Of a DNA stretch of 16,287 nucleotides, positions 13,984 to 16,287 are shown piece by piece. Position 1 is the stretch's first letter. Every line of letters begins with the position of its first letter. The stretch comes from Candidatus Aegiribacteria sp. (GTDB taxonomy: Bacteria; Fermentibacterota; Fermentibacteria; Fermentibacterales; JCC-6): NCBI GenBank assembly GCA_030640155.1, contig DAOWJX010000032.1, forward strand, positions 1 to 16,287, in the 5' to 3' direction. The notes below the pieces were generated by a model. The model saw nothing but the letters and a program-made list of their open reading frames with translations. It was not told the origin of the DNA and ran no database searches. The translations under genes and the position numbers were made by a program.

Positions 13984-16287
13984 TTAATCCTCCTTTGTGA
14001 CAGCGAGTATTCCGGTTACAGCAGCGGTTCTGCTGAAAACCGAAGACCCAAGAGCATTTGCCTCTATTCTGTAAATATATGAACCGGAGGCAATAGAATC
14101 ACCGTCGTGGTCAAATCCGTTCCAGAGAATCTGATTGTAACCCTGAGCGCAGGTAGCGGATAATTCCTCTATCTTCGTTCCTGAAACTGTGAAAATAGAA
14201 ACGTTTATTTCTGAATCCTCGGATACTCTGAAACTGAAGCACCTTTGCCCGAATCCGGGATTGGGATATACAAGAGCTTCAGTGATACTGAGATCCTGAT
14301 CTTCCAGAATACTGAGATTCAGTGTGTCCCTTGAACTGTTTCCAACACCATCAATACTCCAGAGAATGATGCTATGCTCTCCTGGAGAAAGCGCTTCTAT
14401 GTCATATGTGAGTCTGCCGCTTGTTGAACTTCCTCTGTGGTAGGAGAACCAGGAGCTCACATCACTTCCATTGCCATCTATGAAAAGACTTAGTTGTCTT
14501 CCTGAACCGCCAAGAAGGCAGATCCCGCTGGAATCGCTTATCTCGGCTTCAAGCGTTATATCTCCCGTTACTTCCGGATGCTCAACTCCATCGTAACCCC
14601 GGAGCCACATAGTAACATCCGGACCTTCCAGATCATTTCCAGAGGGGTGACCCTCTATCAGAACGGTCGGGTCCTGAGCTCCACAAAGATCGGTCTCACC
14701 GGAGAGAACAGTTGCAGCGATCCTTGCAAGATCACCGGTCGTTGATTGAAGGGGAATAAAGCAGTCATGCTCGAACCCCCCGTTACTGACGGTCTCTGTT
14801 CCCCTGAAGGCCGTACCTCCATACTTGAGGTATTCGATTACTGATCCACCGAGACAGGTGTAGGTCGTGTACCAGGAAGACTCCAGTATTTCGAGAAAAG
14901 CCAATCCATCCTGCTGGAATCCGCTTCCGGTTATACTGTTGAACTCTCCGCTTCTGAGTGTGTCACCGTTCACCGAGACAGATCCGTCAGGTTCAGGCAG
15001 AGGCAGAGGCATTTCAGGATAACCGAACATGATATAAAATTTGTTGTTCATCTGGTATGTACCGGACAGTACAAGTTTTGACTGCCATACGGCATCCCCG
15101 ATGTTAAGTCCGGGATTGTTAGTGAGTGAATCAACAATACTCCTGAAATAGCTGTAATTCTGGGGACCGTGAGTTCCCCTGGTTCCGGCTACAGATGAGA
15201 TACAGCCGCCTGCAGGATGAGTAACAACCGCTTCCCCTATCGCGTCGGTACCCGGAGTGTCAAAATGTCCCACATCGCAGGTCGACCAGAATGATACCGG
15301 CAGTCTCGATCCGTTTGTCAATCTGCCGATATCTTCTGACAGCATCATTTTCTCGTGCGCTATCTGACCGGCGGCTCCATGCCCCATATATGTAATGAAC
15401 GCGAATCCCTGATTGAATATCTCAATAAAGTTTTCCCTTGCCTCCGGTTTGTCGGGATGAGGGCCTTCGGGAGGCCATGATCCGGGAGGCCATGGATACT
15501 CTATGAGGTAGAACTTCTCTCTGTCTATGTGTCTGGGAAGGACTTCCTCAGCGATGCGTTCAGTATCATTCGTATGATCGGTTTCGTTCTGTGATGAGCC
15601 CCGCCCCCATTCGTCATCGGCTGCAAGAAGAGCTCTGTTCATCCATGTACCGCGGTTCTGACCGCTCGAGTACGTAAGCAGTTTTGCCGTGCACGTTCCC
15701 AGCTCTGACAGATCATCAACCGGTACTCGTGCTATGGGAATCTCAGGGAGGTCGGAGTTTTCATGAGTCATGACGTACAGATCATCCACGCAGTTCGCCT
15801 GGGACGAGCCAAGTACAATCCAGGGTGGGATCATCACAGGTTGAGTAGTTGTGTATCCCAGGATATCATAGTGCCCGTCGCCTATGAGAATTACTCCTTC
15901 CAACCCGGAAGACCAGCTGTCAATTCCCCATCTTACGGCTGATCTTATCGCACCTGGATCGGCAATTCCCTGTCCGAATTCATCATAGATTTCGGAAGTT
16001 ATAGCGACAACAGGGCTGTTCCCGTCCTCATTGCTCAGCGTGACCATTCCCCATACACCATCGTAAAGCGATGGATGTACCACGAAAAGTCTGTCACCGT
16101 CAGTAACAGTTCCGACAAGCCTTCCGGGGTCAGCGGATCTTATGGAATCAGGTGAAAGCCAATCCCCGGAATCAATGAGAATGAAAACGCTGGAACTGTC
16201 GACATCAAAAGAAAAATCAAGTCGTCCCGTACTGTACCCGGTGCCTGTCAGAAGCAGCGGAGCATCAAAACTCGAGATATCGAATAC
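13984..16287 (-). CDS. Gingipain-like C25 family cysteine peptidase with C-terminal FlgD/T9SS-type domain (N-terminus beyond window)
   Basis: The frame stays open to the right edge, so the apparent GTG start at 16083 is internal; 767 residues are visible. The catalytic region has LIGDGHYDILGY, PEIPIARVPVDDLSELG, the His motif YMGHGAAGQ (His codon 15379-15381), the Cys motif SFWSTCDVGHFD (Cys codon 15277-15279) and FGYPEMPLPLP. All are in C25 order, implying a secreted endopeptidase. Beta-sandwich regions follow. The end (YPNPGFGQ, then INVSIFTVSG, then GSYIYRIEA) is the FlgD-like Ig fold often used as a type IX secretion or sorting tail in FCB bacteria. No T9SS genes are in view, so the export route is inferred. 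Four bases (TTAA) of the stop region connect closely to the TPR gene, with 2 nt between stop and start. Confidence 0.88.
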   Translation of the reverse strand, partial: VFDISSFDAPLLLTGTGYSTGRLDFSFDVDSSSVFILIDSGDWLSPDSIRSADPGRLVGTVTDGDRLFVVHPSLYDGVWGMVTLSNEDGNSPVVAITSEIYDEFGQGIADPGAIRSAVRWGIDSWSSGLEGVILIGDGHYDILGYTTTQPVMIPPWIVLGSSQANCVDDLYVMTHENSDLPEIPIARVPVDDLSELGTCTAKLLTYSSGQNRGTWMNRALLAADDEWGRGSSQNETDHTNDTERIAEEVLPRHIDREKFYLIEYPWPPGSWPPEGPHPDKPEARENFIEIFNQGFAFITYMGHGAAGQIAHEKMMLSEDIGRLTNGSRLPVSFWSTCDVGHFDTPGTDAIGEAVVTHPAGGCISSVAGTRGTHGPQNYSYFRSIVDSLTNNPGLNIGDAVWQSKLVLSGTYQMNNKFYIMFGYPEMPLPLPEPDGSVSVNGDTLRSGEFNSITGSGFQQDGLAFLEILESSWYTTYTCLGGSVIEYLKYGGTAFRGTETVSNGGFEHDCFIPLQSTTGDLARIAATVLSGETDLCGAQDPTVLIEGHPSGNDLEGPDVTMWLRGYDGVEHPEVTGDITLEAEISDSSGICLLGGSGRQLSLFIDGNGSDVSSWFSYHRGSSTSGRLTYDIEALSPGEHSIILWSIDGVGNSSRDTLNLSILEDQDLSITEALVYPNPGFGQRCFSFRVSEDSEINVSIFTVSGTKIEELSATCAQGYNQILWNGFDHDGDSIASGSYIYRIEANALGSSVFSRTAAVTGILAVTKED
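13989..13996 (-). promoter_or_regulatory. Shine-Dalgarno deciding a TTG start
   Basis: On the minus strand this reads AAAGGAGG, formed by the last codons of the C25 peptidase gene (Thr-Lys-Glu-Asp). It lies 7 nt before the TTG at 13981. This strong site is the reason to accept the TTG start of the TPR gene. Confidence 0.65.

Noticed and set aside
16081..16083. GTG as the start of the C25 peptidase
   Set aside because: The frame is open and protein-like for 68 more codons up to the window edge, so this codon is internal.

Overview
All 16.3 kb are read from the minus strand, so the genes run right to left, and no plus-strand gene is supported. The window looks like part of an uncultivated bacterium of the Fibrobacteres-Chlorobi-Bacteroidetes (FCB) type or a neighbouring candidate phylum. 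The grounds are a gingipain-like (C25) secreted peptidase with a C-terminal FlgD-type sorting or anchoring domain, a pyruvate phosphate dikinase, DUF362/ferredoxin proteins, dense ATGA-overlapping gene order and middling GC. The phylum is an inference and cannot be fixed from this window.

Right block (16287-12836): a large C25-family peptidase, cut by the window edge, is followed after 2 nt by a TPR protein that starts with TTG. The C-terminal half of the TPR protein resembles the cyclin-fold/HTH repeat of TFIIB (or DUF6398). Next comes a 231-bp intergenic region. It holds three full 29-bp direct repeats beginning GGGGACACGCAC, a partial fourth copy that closes into a 12-bp hairpin, and a good sigma70-like promoter reading into ppdK.

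Middle block (12604-7303): ppdK (pyruvate phosphate dikinase) is followed, after a 97-bp gap with a 9-bp inverted repeat, by a large diguanylate cyclase (REC-GAF-PAS-GAF-GGDEF). Its receiver domain has lost the phospho-acceptor Asp, while its GGEEF and RxxD motifs are intact.

Left block (7268-1): a tightly packed operon. In order it encodes a DUF362 protein with two 4Fe-4S motifs, an LpxL-like acyltransferase, a second DUF362 protein without ferredoxin motifs, a GpsA-like glycerol-3-phosphate dehydrogenase, a NifS-like class V aminotransferase lacking the desulfurase Cys, a secreted GHL10-type glycoside-hydrolase-like protein, a WalJ/YycJ-like metallo-hydrolase, and the start of a membrane or exported protein running off the left edge. 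Junctions are 1-nt gaps or 2-, 4- and 11-nt overlaps, so translational coupling is likely. GpsA and the acyltransferase suggest a membrane-lipid or envelope theme, but the role of the DUF362 pair and the class V protein is unknown.

Non-AUG starts matter here. Two TTG starts (13981, 68) and one probable CTG start (3137) each have a strong Shine-Dalgarno sequence at good spacing.
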